A DNA stretch of 64,000 nt, from positions 1 to 64,000 of the forward strand of contig NZ_BATC01000011.1 in the NCBI RefSeq assembly GCF_000466985.1. The letters run 5' to 3'. The translations under genes were made by a program, and so were the position numbers. The notes beneath the pieces were generated by a model. It had not been told where the DNA came from. It ran no database searches and was given only the letters and a program-made list of their open reading frames with translations. Source of the stretch: Brevundimonas abyssalis TAR-001 (GTDB taxonomy: Bacteria; Pseudomonadota; Alphaproteobacteria; Caulobacterales; Caulobacteraceae). Positions 1 to 8,708 of the stretch are shown one piece after another (the stretch's first letter is position 1; the number at the start of each line of letters is the position of its first letter).

Positions 1-36
1 CCCGATGGGGGAGGATTGGGCGCCGGCTCCGGAAAA

Positions 37-405
37 TCAGGCCGCCTGGGCGCCGGACGCCGGGGCGAGCCCCTGCATGATCATCTTGTTGATGTCGATC
101 AGGGGCTCGAAATCCTCTTCACGGCGCATGACGGCCGAGGAGTGGCGGCTGACGAACAGGCTGATGGAGATGAGCTGCGCGCGCAGCGGGGCCGGCAGGT
201 TGTTGTCGGGATTTGCGCAGTCCGTGGCCAGGGTCGACCACAGGCGCCGGTTCCAGTCCAGGGCGTCGATGCGCGTCTTCAGATCGCTCGGATCCGCGCG
301 CGACGCCTCCATGAGGGCCCGCGTGACCTGGCCGAACAGGCGGTACTCCGCCTCGCGGGGGTTCTCCGCCCTAGCGGTCGCTGTCTTGTAGGCCTGAAGC
401 GACAT
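37..405 (-). CDS. flaF: Flagellar biosynthesis regulator FlaF
   Basis: This protein of about 122 residues matches the alphaproteobacterial FlaF family, which is needed for flagellin synthesis and secretion and works with FlbT. The family pattern is seen in the opening MSLQAYKTA, an [21 protein letters not shown] stretch, a central DWNRRLW and a C-terminal segment ending near [15 protein letters not shown]. An upstream in-frame ATG at 432 exists, but the conserved family start is the ATG at 403-405, so that was chosen. The gene overlaps the end of flbT by 35 bases on the same strand, which suggests co-translation. Identification is confident. Confidence 0.9.
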   Translation of the reverse strand: MSLQAYKTATARAENPREAEYRLFGQVTRALMEASRADPSDLKTRIDALDWNRRLWSTLATDCANPDNNLPAPLRAQLISISLFVSRHSSAVMRREEDFEPLIDINKMIMQGLAPASGAQAA

Positions 406-790
406 CGCCGATCCTCGATTCTTCGTATTCAACCAATTTGCGGGCGGCCATCAGGGCCTTGTAGTACTCGCGGGCCATCACGTGCCGTGAGGCGGCCACA
501 CAGTCAGCCATGGTGTCCGGATTTCGGGTGGCGCCCATGAACTCGGACAGGCGCATGGCGAATTCGTCGTAGAATTTGTCCGCCGAGGACTCATCCAGGT
601 ACATCATCATGACCGGGAAATAGATCCGGCGCGCCGGACTGGTCACCTCGTCGGCCTGCATGATGTCCTTCTCGCGCAGGACCGAGGCCTTGTTCTGGAG
701 CAGAAGCACGCCACGACGGTCGCCGTTCTGGACGACGGCTCCGTTGAGGACGAATTTTTCGCCCGGCTTGAGCGACAGTTTCAGCGGCAT
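371..790 (-). CDS. flbT: Flagellin mRNA regulator FlbT
   Basis: FlbT binds the 5' region of flagellin mRNA in Caulobacter and represses its translation until the hook-basal body is complete. The 139-residue product starts [20 protein letters not shown] and continues with [22 protein letters not shown] and a [13 protein letters not shown] segment, all typical of the family. The open frame extends upstream to 928, but the conserved start is the ATG at 788-790. It lies upstream of flaF and is divergent from flbA. The gap between flbT and flbA holds a CtrA-like half-site. Confidence 0.92.
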   Translation of the reverse strand: MPLKLSLKPGEKFVLNGAVVQNGDRRGVLLLQNKASVLREKDIMQADEVTSPARRIYFPVMMMYLDESSADKFYDEFAMRLSEFMGATRNPDTMADCVAASRHVMAREYYKALMAARKLVEYEESRIGDVASGLQDSDR

Positions 791-851
791 GACGACCCTC
801 CCGCGCCTCACACCTACCGAGGCTCGCCTGATGCTGATTAAACAAACGTGG

Positions 852-859
852 TTAACCAT
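852..859 (+). promoter_or_regulatory. Candidate CtrA half-site (TTAACCAT)
   Basis: The 125-base gap between flbT and flbA contains TTAACCAT, identical to the half-site motif bound by the cell-cycle regulator CtrA in Caulobacter. Another TTAA lies at 838-841, ten bases upstream; this is longer than the canonical seven-base spacing. Cell-cycle control of these flagellar genes is plausible but inferred only from the motif and the gene content. Confidence 0.4.
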
Positions 860-915
860 CCCTTGTGTTTCGGTCGGCAGCATGAGGAGAAATCCGAGTC
901 CGGGAGTGATCTGAG

Positions 916-2703
916 TTGAGCATCGCATTCGAGGCGCCCACCGCCCTGCCGGGGCTGGCGCGCGCCGCCGACGCAGCCGCTGGTGACGCCGCCTCGCCCG
1001 AAGCCGTCGGGCGGCTGTCGCGGGTCCTGGCGAAGGACGGCGGGAAGGCCAGGAAGCAGGCGCGCGCCGCCGTGGCCCAATTGAAGGCCGCCGTCGCCGA
1101 CCTGCGCGTCCATGACTATGAGGGCGCCAGCAGGAAGGCTCTCAAGGCGCTGGAGCTCGACAGCAAGCACGGCGTGGCCTGGCACGTGCTGGCCATCGCG
1201 CGCGAAAAGGCCGGCGATCTGGTCCAGGCCCTGAACGCCTATGAGGCGGCGCTGAAGCTGCTGCCGAAGGATACGGCGGTGGCGCAGGACCTGGCGCGCC
1301 TGGCCCAGCGTCTGGGCTATCTGGAAATCGCCGAGAAACTGCTGCTGCACTATCTGGCGGCGGACCCGGACCATGTGGAGGCCATCAACAACCTGGCCTG
1401 CGTGCTGCGCGACCAGAATCGCTATGATCAGGCCATCGAGGTGCTGCGCGCGCGGCTGCAGACCGCGCCGGACAGCGCCATGATGTGGAACACCCTGGGC
1501 ACCGTGATGGGCGACCAGGGAGACATGGCCACCGCCCTCACCTTCTATGACGAGGCCCTGCGGCTGGAGCCCGGCTTCGCCAAGGCGCGCTACAATCGCG
1601 GCAACGCGCGCCAGCCCCTGGGCGATTTCGAGGGCGCGCTGGAGGACATCGAGGCCGCCCTGCCCCACGCCGCGCCTGGATACGAGACCGGCATGATGAC
1701 CATGGCCCGGGCCCTGACCCTGATGGCGTCCGGCCGCCTGAAGGAGGGCTATGAGGCCTATGAGGTGCGTCTGGATCCGGTCATGCCCGACGCCATCGCC
1801 GTCGTGGCCGACGGGCCGCGCTGGACGCCGGACCAGCCGCTGGAGGGCAAGCGCATCCTGGCCGTGGGTGAACAAGGCGTCGCCGACGAATTCATCTTCG
1901 CCAACATGATCCCCGACCTTATCCGGGCGGTGGGACCCGAGGGGCAGGTGTTCCTGGCGGTGGAGCCGCGGCTGGTCTCGATCTTCCAGCGCAGCTTCCC
2001 CGAGGCCGTGGTCGGCGCGCACCAGGCGGTGCGCAAGGCCGGACGGCTGATCCGCTTCGCGCCGTTCATGCAGGCGCACGGCGCGGTGGACGGCTGGCTG
2101 CCCCTGGCCAGCCTGATGGCGCCGTTCCGTCCGACCCTGGAGGCCTTTCCGGACCACGCCGGCTACATGACGCCCGACCCGGAGCGCGTGGCGCGCTGGC
2201 GAGACGAGCTGGCGGCCCTGGGCGACGGCTTCAAGGTGGGCCTCCACTGGAAGAGCCTGGTGCTGAAGGGCGTCCGGTCACGCTATTTCTCGCCCTTCGA
2301 CCAGTGGCGGCCGATCCTGACCACCCCCGGCTGCATCATGGTCAATCTGCAGTGCGGCGACACCGCCGCCGAACTGGCCCAGGCCGAGGCGGAGGGGCTG
2401 AAGATCTGGACCCCGCCCATCAACCTCAAGGACGACCTTGAGGACGTGGCCGCCCTGTCGTCGGCGCTGGACCTGGTGATCGGCCCGGCCATCGCCGGGA
2501 CCAATATCGCCGCGGCCGTGGGGGCGGACGCCTGGATGATCCAGGCGCCGGACGACTGGCACGTGCTGGGCTGGAAATCCTACCCCTTCTATCCGCGCAT
2601 GCGGGGATGGGCGGCGGGCTCGTTCGGGCGCTGGGACGGGGTGATGGCCGATATGGCCGCCGAACTGGCGCGAATATCTTCGTCGCGCCGGAACGCCGCC
2701 TGA
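916..2703 (+). CDS. flbA: FlbA-like TPR protein of the flagellin cluster
   Basis: The product is 595 residues. The N-terminal 60-260 region contains several tetratricopeptide repeats (for example around AWHVLAIAREKAGDLVQALN and the ALTFYDEALRLEPGFAKARY segment). The remaining part resembles the C-terminal domain of TPR glycosyltransferase-like proteins, with an ADEFIFANMIPDL stretch and a CGDTAAELAQA motif. Size, architecture and position next to flbT/flaF fit Caulobacter FlbA of the flaEY region, which is linked to flagellin modification and assembly. The start is TTG at 916 with GGGAG nine bases upstream; no ATG is suitably placed. The exact biochemical activity is unknown. Confidence 0.75.
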   Translation: MSIAFEAPTALPGLARAADAAAGDAASPEAVGRLSRVLAKDGGKARKQARAAVAQLKAAVADLRVHDYEGASRKALKALELDSKHGVAWHVLAIAREKAGDLVQALNAYEAALKLLPKDTAVAQDLARLAQRLGYLEIAEKLLLHYLAADPDHVEAINNLACVLRDQNRYDQAIEVLRARLQTAPDSAMMWNTLGTVMGDQGDMATALTFYDEALRLEPGFAKARYNRGNARQPLGDFEGALEDIEAALPHAAPGYETGMMTMARALTLMASGRLKEGYEAYEVRLDPVMPDAIAVVADGPRWTPDQPLEGKRILAVGEQGVADEFIFANMIPDLIRAVGPEGQVFLAVEPRLVSIFQRSFPEAVVGAHQAVRKAGRLIRFAPFMQAHGAVDGWLPLASLMAPFRPTLEAFPDHAGYMTPDPERVARWRDELAALGDGFKVGLHWKSLVLKGVRSRYFSPFDQWRPILTTPGCIMVNLQCGDTAAELAQAEAEGLKIWTPPINLKDDLEDVAALSSALDLVIGPAIAGTNIAAAVGADAWMIQAPDDWHVLGWKSYPFYPRMRGWAAGSFGRWDGVMADMAAELARISSSRRNAA

Positions 2704-2742
2704 TCGCCGCACGTTTCCCTCCCAGACAAGGGAGCCGAGACC

Positions 2743-3165
2743 ATGGCCGAGCGACCGGAAGAACCCGACGAACAGGATCAGTCCGAGACCTTCGACGAGA
2801 CCCATCTGGACGACGAGGGCGACGGCGACGTCACCCTCGAGGAGATGGACGTTCTGGATGTCACCCAGGAAGCGGGGGACGCGGACGACGAGGATCTGGA
2901 GCTGGAGGACGTCCAGGCCCTGGACGGCGTCGACCCGCGCGCTGACGCCCGGACCGACGGCGGCGAGCAGCCCGTCAACGAACTGGACGCCGAAAGCGAC
3001 GGCGAATACGGCGCCGACGAGATCGAACAGGTGCCTTCGGGCCTGATGCGCAACGTCAAGGGCGCACAGGGTTCGGCCGCGCACTGGGAGTCCCGCCGCC
3101 TGGACGATGACGACATTGACTCCCTGGGCTACGGCCCGGACGAAACCCAAGAGGAAGCCCGATGA
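2743..3165 (+). CDS. Acidic low-complexity protein of unknown function
   Basis: A 140-residue protein extremely rich in Asp and Glu, with runs such as DDEGDGDVTLEEMD and DADDEDLELEDVQ, and no hydrophobic core or signal peptide. It ends with a more ordered segment, GLMRNVKGAQGSAAHWESRR, followed by another acidic tail. The ATG has a GGGAG-type ribosome site 10-15 bases upstream. Its stop overlaps the next ATG (ATGA), so the two short genes are probably translated together. Function is not recognised; it is likely disordered. Codon use matches the neighbours. Confidence 0.6.
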   Translation: MAERPEEPDEQDQSETFDETHLDDEGDGDVTLEEMDVLDVTQEAGDADDEDLELEDVQALDGVDPRADARTDGGEQPVNELDAESDGEYGADEIEQVPSGLMRNVKGAQGSAAHWESRRLDDDDIDSLGYGPDETQEEAR

Positions 3166-3350
3166 ACGACAACACCCGCGACGACGACGTCAACGCCCCC
3201 TATTCCCGCAAGATCACGCCGGAAAAGGGCAAGCCCGATCAGATGCCGGGCGATGGCGAGGCCAGAAACCACCAGGAGGAGCTGATCGACGAGGCGGTCG
3301 AGGAGACCTTCCCGGCCAGCGACCCCGCGACGCCCAAGCGCATCACCTGA
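3162..3350 (+). CDS. Small conserved protein with an EETFPASDP tail
   Basis: A 62-residue hydrophilic protein. The C-terminal DEAVEETFPASDPATPKRI resembles short proteins seen repeatedly in Caulobacterales and Sphingomonadales genomes, all ending in a variant of EETFPASDPP; this comes from memory of such proteins, not from a search. The start codon overlaps the stop of the acidic protein upstream. No membrane segment or catalytic motif is visible. Function unknown; a stress-related role is sometimes inferred for such proteins but nothing here proves it. Confidence 0.6.
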   Translation: MNDNTRDDDVNAPYSRKITPEKGKPDQMPGDGEARNHQEELIDEAVEETFPASDPATPKRIT

Positions 3351-3412
3351 ACCCTGTTCAGGTGCGTCCTGATCCGCTACCCACTCGGGTCTCTCATGGA
3401 CGGAGTGGATGA

Positions 3413-4273
3413 ATGGATCGGTTCCAGGGCACCGAGAACTATATTGCGACCGACGACCTGAAGGTGGCGGTCAACGCGGCCGTGACCCTGGAGCGGCCGC
3501 TGCTGATCAAGGGCGAACCGGGCACCGGCAAGACGGTTCTGGCCTATGAACTGGCCGAGGCGCTGGGCGCGCCGCTGATCACCTGGCACATCAAGTCCAC
3601 CACCAAGGCCCACCAGGGCCTGTACGAATACGACGCCGTATCCCGCCTGCGCGACAGCCAGCTGGGCGAGGAGCGGGTCCATGACGTGCGCAACTATCTG
3701 AAGCGCGGCAAGCTGTGGGAGGCCTTCACGGCGCCGCAGCGCCCCGTGCTGCTGATCGACGAGATCGACAAGGCCGACATCGAGTTCCCCAACGACCTGT
3801 TGCAGGAGCTGGACCGGATGGAGTTCTACGTCCACGAGACGGACGAGACGATCCGCGCCGAGGTGCGCCCGGTGGTGGTCATCACCTCGAACAACGAAAA
3901 GGAGCTGCCGGACGCCTTCCTGCGCCGCTGCTTCTTCCACTACATCCGCTTCCCCGACGAGGAGACCATGAAGGCCATCGTCGAGGTGCACTATCCGGGC
4001 CTGAAGCCCCGGCTGGTGGCGGCGGCGCTGAAGACCTTCTACCAGATCCGCGAGACGCCAGGCCTGAAGAAGAAGCCGTCCACGTCCGAACTGCTGGACT
4101 GGCTGAAGCTGCTGATGGTGGACGATGTGACGCCCGAGACCCTGGCCGAGCGCGACCCCAAACGCCTGATCCCGCCCCTGCACGGCGCCCTTCTGAAAAA
4201 CGAGCAGGACGTGCACCTGTTCGAGCGCCTGGCGTTCCTGCAACGCCGCGAGGCCGGGCGGCCCGGCGGCTGA
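3413..4273 (+). CDS. MoxR-family AAA+ ATPase
   Basis: A 286-residue single-domain AAA+ ATPase. Walker A is GEPGTGKT at residues 34-41, Walker B is LLIDEIDK at 113-120, sensor 1 is TSN near 158-160, and arginines follow at 171-172. MoxR proteins act as chaperone-like ATPases, usually paired with a von Willebrand factor A protein that presents the substrate. Such a partner would normally sit just downstream, but here the next gene is a lipoprotein, so the partner is elsewhere or lost. The ATG is preceded by CGGAG with seven bases of spacing. Confidence 0.85.
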   Translation: MDRFQGTENYIATDDLKVAVNAAVTLERPLLIKGEPGTGKTVLAYELAEALGAPLITWHIKSTTKAHQGLYEYDAVSRLRDSQLGEERVHDVRNYLKRGKLWEAFTAPQRPVLLIDEIDKADIEFPNDLLQELDRMEFYVHETDETIRAEVRPVVVITSNNEKELPDAFLRRCFFHYIRFPDEETMKAIVEVHYPGLKPRLVAAALKTFYQIRETPGLKKKPSTSELLDWLKLLMVDDVTPETLAERDPKRLIPPLHGALLKNEQDVHLFERLAFLQRREAGRPGG

Positions 4274-4359
4274 CGGGTTCCGTCAGGGCCGATTACCGCG
4301 ATTTCACTGGCGTCTGAAAAACCCCAGCGCACAATAGGGCAGTAACAGGAGCCGACACC

Positions 4360-5184
4360 ATGCGCGCCCTCATCCTTCCGATCTGCCTCGCCGCCCTGGT
4401 CGCGGCCTGCGACAGCGAGCCCTCGATCCGCATCTCGCGTGACAGCGACCAAAGCACGGAGTCCAGCGGCGCCCTTCGCGTTGTGGACTCCCTGCAGTGT
4501 CCCCAGACCCATGGGGTGCTGACCCGGCGTGGCGCGCCGGCCGCCGACGGCCTGTCCTGCGAATACACCGGTCCGCGCGGCTCCCAGGTGACCCTGCGGC
4601 TGGTGACGCTGGACAGCGAGGGGCTGGCCGCCCTGGACGCGCTGGAGACCGAGGTCCAGGCGCTGCTGCCCTCGGCGGTCGAGCGGGTGGGCGGCGCGGT
4701 CGCCGTGTCCGCCGTCGACGCCGGATCCCAGGCCTCCGCCTCCGCCGGCGGCGGCGACAGCGTGGCCGTTCAGGTTCCCGGCGTGACCATCGAGGCCGAG
4801 GGCGACAACGCCACGGTCCGCATCCCCGGCATCAGCATCGACACCGACGGCGGCCAGTCCCGTGTGCGCGTCGGCGGCTTCAGCATCCGCAGTGATGAAG
4901 CCGGGGATCAGGTCAACATCAGCAGCGACAACGAGGCCGTGCGCATCCGCGCCCGGGAGGAGGCGGTGGAAATCCGCACCCGCGACAGCTCGCACGGCGT
5001 CCGCGCCACATACATCCTGGTGGATGAGCGCGGCTCGGACCTGGGCTGGCGTCTCGTGGGCTACGAGGCGCGCGGCCCCGAGGGCGGCCCCCTGATCGTG
5101 GCCGTGGTGCGCAGCAAGGATCGCCACGAGGACGAAGTGTTCGACGGCGCCAAGTCCCTGGTCCGTCTGAACGTCGGAGAATAA
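4360..5184 (+). CDS. Putative lipoprotein with beta-repeat region
   Basis: The 274-residue product begins with a short lipoprotein signal, LAALVAAC, with the lipidated Cys at 17. Asp follows at +2, which in enterobacteria keeps lipoproteins in the inner membrane; whether this holds here is inference. Residues 125-205 form short strand-like repeats of the type VTIEAEGDNATVRIPG and QVNISSDNEAVRIRA, suggesting a beta-solenoid or adhesin-like fold. The C-terminus (YILVDERGSDLGWRLVGY) looks like a separate small domain. No family was recognised. A CAGGAG ribosome site precedes the ATG. Confidence 0.6.
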   Translation: MRALILPICLAALVAACDSEPSIRISRDSDQSTESSGALRVVDSLQCPQTHGVLTRRGAPAADGLSCEYTGPRGSQVTLRLVTLDSEGLAALDALETEVQALLPSAVERVGGAVAVSAVDAGSQASASAGGGDSVAVQVPGVTIEAEGDNATVRIPGISIDTDGGQSRVRVGGFSIRSDEAGDQVNISSDNEAVRIRAREEAVEIRTRDSSHGVRATYILVDERGSDLGWRLVGYEARGPEGGPLIVAVVRSKDRHEDEVFDGAKSLVRLNVGE

Positions 5185-5247
5185 GCGGACCGGCGGGCTT
5201 GATCGCTGTGCCCGAATGCGTCAGGTCCGGGGCCTCGAACCGACGGA

Positions 5248-5901
5248 GTGATCTTGGCCCAGGCGCGAAAGAGACCCAGCGAAAAGGCGCCCCGCGCCTG
5301 GCAGCGCATGCTGTCCGGACGACGGCTGGACCTGCTGGATCCCTCGCCCTTCGACATCGAGATCGAGGACATCGCGCACGGCCTGGCCCGCGTCGCCCGC
5401 TGGAACGGCCAGACCATCGGCGACCATGCCTTCTCCGTCGCCCAGCACAGCGTGGTGGTGGAGGAGATCGTCGCCCACATCCAGCCGGACATCGCCCCGA
5501 AGTGGCGGCTGGCGGCCCTGCTGCATGACGCGTCCGAGTATGTGATCGGCGACATGATCTCGCCGTTCAAATCGGCCCTGGGCTTCAACTACAAGGAATT
5601 CGAGGCGCGGCTGGAAAGCGCCATCCACCTGCGTTTCGGCCTGCCGCCCAAGTCCCCCGCCACCATCAAGACCCTGATCAAGAAGGCCGACCGGGCCTGC
5701 GCCTTCTTCGAGGCGACCCAGCTGGCCGGGTTCGACCGCAAGGAGTCCCTGCGCCTGTTCGGCTCCCCGCCCGCCGACTACGATCTGGTGATCCACCCCC
5801 TGCCCGCGGGCCAGGCCCAGGCGCGTTATCTGGAGCGTTACCAATTGCTGGCCGGGGCCATGGGTGTGCTGCCCGCCGCCGACGCCTGGCACACGGAGTG
5901 A
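5248..5901 (+). CDS. HD-domain phosphohydrolase (YfbR-like)
   Basis: About 217 residues with the metal-binding pattern of HD hydrolases: a His-rich HAFSVAQHS segment, the signature LLHDASEYVIGD, and a later KKADRACAFFEA that supplies the last Asp. This pattern and size match YfbR-type 5'-deoxynucleotidases and related predicted hydrolases. The open frame starts with GTG at 5248, but the only ribosome site (GACGGAG) overlaps it, so the TTG at 5254 is an equally good start. It ends against the next gene, suggesting co-transcription. Substrate is not provable from sequence. Confidence 0.75.
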   Translation: MILAQARKRPSEKAPRAWQRMLSGRRLDLLDPSPFDIEIEDIAHGLARVARWNGQTIGDHAFSVAQHSVVVEEIVAHIQPDIAPKWRLAALLHDASEYVIGDMISPFKSALGFNYKEFEARLESAIHLRFGLPPKSPATIKTLIKKADRACAFFEATQLAGFDRKESLRLFGSPPADYDLVIHPLPAGQAQARYLERYQLLAGAMGVLPAADAWHTE

Positions 5902-5903
5902 CC

Positions 5904-6893
5904 ATGGACCGCGCCGTTCAGGACCAGGGTGTGCTGATCGGGCTGTCAGTGGTGGTGTTCGCCCTGCGCGACGGCGAGGCGGTGGTGCTGACCACCGGGG
6001 GCGGCCCCGACGGCGCCGGCCTGCCCTTCGGCCCGTTCCAGCCGGCGCGCCACCGCACCTTCGAACTGGCCCTGCGCGATTTCGTGGCCGAGCAGACGAC
6101 GTTTCCGCTCGGCTATGTGGAGCAGCTCTACACCTTCGGCGACGCGGGCCGGGAGTCACCTCGGGCGGAGATGGGCGTGGGCGCGCGGCGTGTGGTTTCC
6201 GTCGGCTATCTGGCCCTGACCCACGACCCCAGCGCCGTGGCCGGCCCCGGCTCCGCCTGGACGCCGGTGCTGGAGTTCTTCCCGTGGGAGGACTGGCGCC
6301 GGGGACGGCCGGACATGATCGATCAGCGGATCGCGCCGGCCCTGGCGGCCTGGGTCGCCGAGGCGGAAACGGCCGCCCGCGCCGCCCGTGTCGACCGTCT
6401 GTTCGCCCTGAAAGGCGCGCGCTGGAACGAACAGCAGGTGCTGGAGCGGTACGAACTGCTCTATGAGGCCGGCCTGACACCCGAAGCGGCGCGCGACCAC
6501 GGCCAGCCCGCGCGGGGCGCCATCCCGGGCCGCGCCATGGTGTCGGACCACCGCCGCATCCTGGCCACCGCGATCGGCCGTCTGCGCAGCAAGACGAAAT
6601 ATCGCCCGGTGCTGTTCGACCTGACCCCCGACACCTTCACCTTGTCCCAGCTCCAGGCCGCCGCCGAGGCGGTCTCGGGCCTGTCCCTGCACAAGCAGAA
6701 TTTCCGCCGCGGGGTGGAGCGCACCGGCCTGGTCGAACCCACCGGAAGGCTGAGCGCCGCCACCGGCGGGCGGCCCGCCGAACTCTACCGCTACCGGGGG
6801 GCCGAGCCTCCGGCGGCGGCGTCACCGGCCTGTCCCTGCCCGGCCAGCGATAATCGCAACGGAACGCTTGCGGGAAACGCCCGAGCCGATTAG
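5904..6893 (+). CDS. NrtR-like regulator with degenerate Nudix domain
   Basis: The 329-residue protein has an N-terminal Nudix-like domain (roughly 1-160) followed by a winged-helix part (about 190-285) containing TLSQLQAAAEAVSGLSLHKQ and a FRRGVERTGLVEPTGR segment. This order is that of NrtR-type regulators of NAD or sugar metabolism. The catalytic Nudix box is not intact: the region LALRDFVAEQTTF lacks the REXXEEXG core, so a ligand-sensing rather than hydrolytic role is likely. GTG at 5898 overlaps the preceding stop, but ATG 5904 sits at a better distance from CGGAG and was chosen. The last 35 residues look unstructured. Confidence 0.7.
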   Translation: MDRAVQDQGVLIGLSVVVFALRDGEAVVLTTGGGPDGAGLPFGPFQPARHRTFELALRDFVAEQTTFPLGYVEQLYTFGDAGRESPRAEMGVGARRVVSVGYLALTHDPSAVAGPGSAWTPVLEFFPWEDWRRGRPDMIDQRIAPALAAWVAEAETAARAARVDRLFALKGARWNEQQVLERYELLYEAGLTPEAARDHGQPARGAIPGRAMVSDHRRILATAIGRLRSKTKYRPVLFDLTPDTFTLSQLQAAAEAVSGLSLHKQNFRRGVERTGLVEPTGRLSAATGGRPAELYRYRGAEPPAAASPACPCPASDNRNGTLAGNARAD

Positions 6894-6937
6894 GTATCCC
6901 GCCTCGCTCGACCACCCCTAGGGGAAACAGCGACCGC

Positions 6938-7027
<90 letters not shown>

Positions 7028-7149
7028 TTCGCCTTCGCAGCCCAGGCTAGAAAAATCGCCTGTTCGACGGGTCCGGCATGGGTCGCTGCACCTGTCCGTC
7101 GAAACGCCCTGCGCCGCGGCACGGCCGCCGCAGGCAGGACGATCGCGGG

Positions 7150-8505
7150 TCAGACCGTATCAAGCACCTTGCCGTGGGTGCTGATGACCTCGGCGTAGAG
7201 CAGGCCGGAGTCCTTTATGGTCCGCTCCTGGGTCTGGAAGTTCACGTGGGTGATGCCGAACCGCTTGGAGAAGCCCAGAGACCATTCCAGATTGTCCAGC
7301 AGCGACCAGGCCATGTAGCCGGTCAGGTTGACCCCCTTGTTGATCGCATCATGGGCGGCCTTGAGGTGGTTCTTCAGATACTCGACCCGCATGGGATCAT
7401 GGATGCGGCCGTCGATGGCGTGGGGCGGATCGTACCAGGCCGAGCCGTTCTCGGTGATCATCAGGGGCAAACCGCCCGTCTGTTCGTGCAGCCAGACGAG
7501 TGTGTCGGTCAGGGCCGGGGGATAGACCTCCCAGCCGGTCTCCGTGTGGGCGTGCTGGACCTGCTTCACCGGCTTGGCCCGCACGGGCCAGGCGGACGGG
7601 TCGTTCTCGGGCACGGCGCGCGTGTACCAGTTCAGCCCCATCCAGTCGGTGGGCGTGGCGATGAGGTCGAAGTCCTCCCTGGGGAACTCGCGCCAGGCGC
7701 GCCCATAGACGTCCTTGAGCTCCTCGGGATAGCCGCGTCCCATCAGGGGATCGAGGAACCAGCGGTTCATCTGGGCCTCGGCGCGTTTGCGCGCGGCCTC
7801 GTCCTCGGGCTTGTCGCTGGCCGGGTATTTCGGCTCGATGTTCAGGACGATGCCGATTCGGCCCTCGCCCACCTCGCGGAAGCGGCGCACGGCGGCGCCG
7901 TGGGCGCGCAGGACGTTGTGACCCGCGATCACCGCCTCGAAGGCCGAGCGATGGCCCGGGGCCAGCGCCCCGTGCAGATAGCCGCCGTCGACGATCACCC
8001 AGGGCTCGTTGATGGTGCCCCAGGTCTTGATGCGGCCCTTGAACTTTTCGAACAGCACCTGGCCGTAGTCCGCGAACCAGTCGGCGATGTCGGGGTTCAG
8101 CCAGCCGCCACGATCGTCCAGCGCGGCGGGCAGATCCCAGTGGTACAGGGTGCAGAGCGGCTCGATGCCCGCCTCCAGCAGGCCGTCCACCAGCCGGTCA
8201 TAGAAGTCCAGGCCCGCTTCGTTGATGCGTCCGCGACCCTCGGGCATCACCCGGCTCCATGACACGCTGAAGCGGTAGGCCTGAAGGTTCAGGCGCGTCA
8301 TGAGGGCGACGTCCTCGCGCCAGCGGTTGTAGTGGTCGCAGGCCACATCGCCCGTGTCGCCGTCCTTCATGTTCCCCGGCGTATGGGCGAAGCGATCCCA
8401 TATGGACGCTCCGGCGCCGTCGGCCATGGACGAGCCTTCGATCTGATAGGCGGCCGTGGCGGCTCCCCACAGGAATCCCTCGGGAAATTCGTAGCTTCGA
8501 GTCAT
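7150..8505 (-). CDS. GH1 beta-glucosidase
   Basis: A complete 451-residue glycoside hydrolase family 1 enzyme. The N-terminal signature FLWGAATAAYQIEG (11-24) is present, the acid/base Glu is in TINEP (E167), and the nucleophile Glu is in ITENG (E352). No signal peptide is seen, so it should hydrolyse imported oligosaccharides in the cytoplasm, releasing glucose from beta-linked disaccharides. It is divergent from a LacI regulator, with LacI-type operators in the shared promoter. In this locus the natural substrate may be sophorose or other short beta-1,2-glucans, which is inference from the GH144 neighbour. Confidence 0.93.
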   Translation of the reverse strand: MTRSYEFPEGFLWGAATAAYQIEGSSMADGAGASIWDRFAHTPGNMKDGDTGDVACDHYNRWREDVALMTRLNLQAYRFSVSWSRVMPEGRGRINEAGLDFYDRLVDGLLEAGIEPLCTLYHWDLPAALDDRGGWLNPDIADWFADYGQVLFEKFKGRIKTWGTINEPWVIVDGGYLHGALAPGHRSAFEAVIAGHNVLRAHGAAVRRFREVGEGRIGIVLNIEPKYPASDKPEDEAARKRAEAQMNRWFLDPLMGRGYPEELKDVYGRAWREFPREDFDLIATPTDWMGLNWYTRAVPENDPSAWPVRAKPVKQVQHAHTETGWEVYPPALTDTLVWLHEQTGGLPLMITENGSAWYDPPHAIDGRIHDPMRVEYLKNHLKAAHDAINKGVNLTGYMAWSLLDNLEWSLGFSKRFGITHVNFQTQERTIKDSGLLYAEVISTHGKVLDTV

Positions 8506-8562
8506 CGGGGACGTTCCTGCACTGGTGTAGCGGCCAATACGTCATGTTCGAGCGTTCGACAA

Positions 8563-8572
8563 ACGCTTGCGT
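8563..8572. promoter_or_regulatory. ACGCTTGCGT element, copy 1
   Basis: Five-base inverted arms (ACGC/GCGT extended by flanking A/T) around a TT centre lie between the GH1 and LacI genes. The identical ten bases recur in the divergent promoters at 24348 and 27763. Here the element touches the first LacI-type operator, so it could be a separate regulator site or a coincidental part of it. Confidence 0.4.
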
Positions 8573-8606
8573 AAACGATTACAGCCGTGTCATGTAAACG
8601 ATTACA
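8570..8606. promoter_or_regulatory. Tandem LacI-type operators
   Basis: Two near-palindromic 14-base sites, CGTAAACGATTACA at 8570-8583 and TGTAAACGATTACA at 8593-8606, carry the central CG typical of LacI-family operators. Their centres are 23 bases apart, about two helical turns. They lie between the divergent GH1 and LacI genes and are the likely autoregulatory and target sites of the LacI protein encoded next to them. A related site lies at 21498. Confidence 0.75.
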
Positions 8607-8708
8607 CACTGAACGCCGGACCGCCGTCAAGGCCGCCGGGACGGTTCAGAGGGGTTTAGGGAGACGGCAACAGATGATGGCGAAAGCCTCTGCATCAGCC
8701 CGGGTGAC

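Noticed and set aside
6863-6872. AACGCTTGCG resembling the ACGCTTGCGT element
   Set aside because: It lies inside the end of the Nudix-like regulator gene, lacks the right arm (GCGG instead of GCGT) and is not in a promoter.
7063-7103. Inverted repeat TTCGACGG/CCGTCGAA beside tRNA-Ser as an integration site
   Set aside because: No integrase, no duplicated tRNA 3' end and no change in gene character on either side; the repeat has a 25-base loop and no T-tract.
7104-7135. GC-rich hairpin downstream of the GH1 gene as a terminator
   Set aside because: Only six base pairs (CCTGCG/CGCAGG) are continuous and there is no T-tract.
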